A stretch of DNA of 64,000 nucleotides from Geitlerinema sp. BBD 1991-9 (lineage in GTDB: Bacteria; Cyanobacteriota; Cyanobacteriia; Cyanobacteriales; Geitlerinemataceae). Position numbers and translations under genes: made by a program. This document shows positions 62,826 through 64,000 of this stretch, piece by piece. A model generated the notes under the pieces. That model ran no database searches and was not told where the DNA came from. It was given only the letters and a program-made list of their open reading frames with translations. Location of the stretch: NCBI GenBank assembly GCA_001657325.1, contig LWRO01000026.1, positions 1 through 64,000 on the forward strand. Direction: 5' to 3'. How positions within the stretch are numbered: position 1 is the stretch's first letter; each line of letters starts with the position of its first letter.

Positions 62826-64000
62826 ATGATAGCTCCACTCTCTTTCGAGACCCTCACCTTGGAACAAAAAATTGCTCAGATGTTCGTCATTCGGGCTTCG
62901 GGACATTTATTCGATTCGCAAATTCGCTATCCCGCCTGGGAACCGCAACGCAAAACCCTAAAGCGTTGGATTAGCGAACTCGGAATCGGCGGGGTTTTAC
63001 TCATCGATGGCAGTGCAGTGGAGTTGCACTTGAGAACGCAGCAGTTGCAAGAGTGGGCGGAAATACCCTTGTTGCTGTGTGCGGATATTGAGGAAGGGGT
63101 GGGTCAACGATTTGCGGGGGCGACTTGGTTTCCACCGCCGATGGCGTTGTCGGAAATTGCCAGTCGAGATTGGACTCGAGCGATTGAATACGCCGAACAA
63201 ATGGGGGCAATCACGGCGAGAGAGGCATTAGCAACAGGGTTGAACTGGATTCTCGCGCCCGTGGTGGATGTGAACAACAATCCCGACAATCCAGTGATTA
63301 ACGTTCGATCGATCGGACAAACGCCAGAGGTCGTGTCGGCGTTGGCGACAGCATTTTTACGGGGAACGCAACGGTTTCCGGTGTTAGCGACGGCGAAGCA
63401 TTTTCCAGGTCATGGCGATACGAGTGTAGACTCTCATTGGGAACTTCCGACGATTGCCCACGATCTCGATCGATTAACCCAGGTCGAGTTACCACCGTTT
63501 GAAGCGGCGATCGAAGCGGGAGTCGATGCGGTGATGAGCGCTCATTTGCGAGTTCCGGCGTGGGATGCGGAACAGCCTGCAACGATGTCGAAGCGAATTT
63601 TGACGGAACAGTTGCGCGGAAAGCTAGGATTTGAGGGATTAGTGGTCACGGATGCCTTGGTCATGGGGGCGATCGCCAATCGTTACGATGCGAACGAAGC
63701 GCCGATTTTAGCGATCGAGGCGGGTAACGATATCGTATTAATGCCCAGCGATCCCGAAGGGGGCATTCGTGCGGTGTGTGACGCGGTTCGATCGGGACGC
63801 ATCTCGATCGATCGAATTCATCAATCCCTCGATCGAATTAGACAGGCGAAATTGAAGGTCTTCTCGGAACCGCCTTCGTCAACGTTACCCTTATCGGATC
63901 TCGATCGAATTGCCACCCCAGATGCCATTCATCTGAGCGAATCGATTTTACGAGACTCTAGCTGCAGTCAGGGAGCGTCGCTCCCCACCGTTACGTCGGG
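62826..64000 (+). CDS. GH3-family beta-N-acetylhexosaminidase (NagZ-like), 3' end outside window
   Basis: Reading frame open from ATG 62826 to the window end (391 codons, no stop). GH3 features: TLEQKIAQMFVIRASG at the start, LLLCADIEEGVGQRF, LNWILAPVVDVNNNPDNPVINVRS, and the NagZ signature AKHFPGHGDTSVDSHWELP with the catalytic Asp-His dyad; the nucleophile Asp is in LVVTDALVMGAI. The enzyme probably removes N-acetylglucosamine from muropeptides or other glycans. No signal peptide is evident, so a cytoplasmic recycling role is likely. Confidence 0.9.
   Translation, partial: MIAPLSFETLTLEQKIAQMFVIRASGHLFDSQIRYPAWEPQRKTLKRWISELGIGGVLLIDGSAVELHLRTQQLQEWAEIPLLLCADIEEGVGQRFAGATWFPPPMALSEIASRDWTRAIEYAEQMGAITAREALATGLNWILAPVVDVNNNPDNPVINVRSIGQTPEVVSALATAFLRGTQRFPVLATAKHFPGHGDTSVDSHWELPTIAHDLDRLTQVELPPFEAAIEAGVDAVMSAHLRVPAWDAEQPATMSKRILTEQLRGKLGFEGLVVTDALVMGAIANRYDANEAPILAIEAGNDIVLMPSDPEGGIRAVCDAVRSGRISIDRIHQSLDRIRQAKLKVFSEPPSSTLPLSDLDRIATPDAIHLSESILRDSSCSQGASLPTVTS

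Noticed and set aside
1-64000. CRISPR array
   Set aside because: No regularly spaced direct repeats found; tandem repeats at 44029 are contiguous 11-mers without spacers.

Overview
The window is chromosomal DNA of a cyanobacterium, probably a filamentous, genome-rich one. The evidence is ntcA, an NDH-1 ndhD, a DUF3084 protein, several small cyanobacteria-type hypothetical proteins, and a sequence saturated with CGATCG / TCGATCGA words, including HIP1-type GCGATCGC. Species cannot be assigned from this alone.

Layout. 1-3376: a cobalt (or nickel) ECF transporter, cbiM-cbiN-cbiQ, followed after a 745-bp gap of repeat and transposase debris by cbiO. 3497-10050: ndhD, clpS, a GH116 glycosidase and a double-domain SagB-type oxidoreductase. 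10611-19395: mostly housekeeping and exported proteins (pentapeptide repeat, nitrilase-like, L,D-transpeptidase, SH3-like, a 553-aa RTX protein, phosphoribosyltransferase, Dabb protein, hemC) with IS605-like debris and small dispersed repeats. 19499-24796: SpoIID-like protein, a ZorA/ZorB-like (MotA/MotB-like) pair, DUF3084 protein. 25062-36003: ntcA with a perfect GTA-N8-TAC site upstream, fabI, a CNNM/CorC-type membrane protein, tRNA-Ile(CAU), scpA, an intact IS605-type tnpB, an NDP-sugar nucleotidyltransferase and an S9 peptidase.

36088-51278 is the most unusual part and reads as an NTP-dependent conflict/signalling island: a Trypco1-like small protein divergent from a caspase-like protease with a probable inactive-STAND tail, then a MoxR AAA+ ATPase, a vWA-type partner overlapping it by 4 nt, a solo HicB, an NfeD-like/VMAP-like/FGE-fold protein, a second convergent FGE-fold protein, a P-loop ATPase, and a 1614-aa TPR-STAND-WD40 protein. 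Both FGE-fold genes end in a stretch that looks like the variable region of a diversity-generating retroelement: a conserved GGSW...CRSA...GFR frame with candidate codons nearly all of NNY form. No reverse transcriptase or template repeat was recognised in the window. MoxR plus vWA would be the NTPase core, STAND-WD40 the sensor/switch, the caspase the effector, and the FGE-fold proteins possible diversified recognition modules; this division of labour is inference.

51307-64000: a very long multi-PAS hybrid histidine kinase, a TM0106-family nuclease, an unknown 460-aa protein, prs, a YqeY-like protein, a 920-bp AT-rich gap and the start of a NagZ-like GH3 enzyme that runs off the window. Four small inverted-repeat element families (MITE-like) are dispersed across the window; one is present three times and one copy sits against a broken IS4-type transposase gene.
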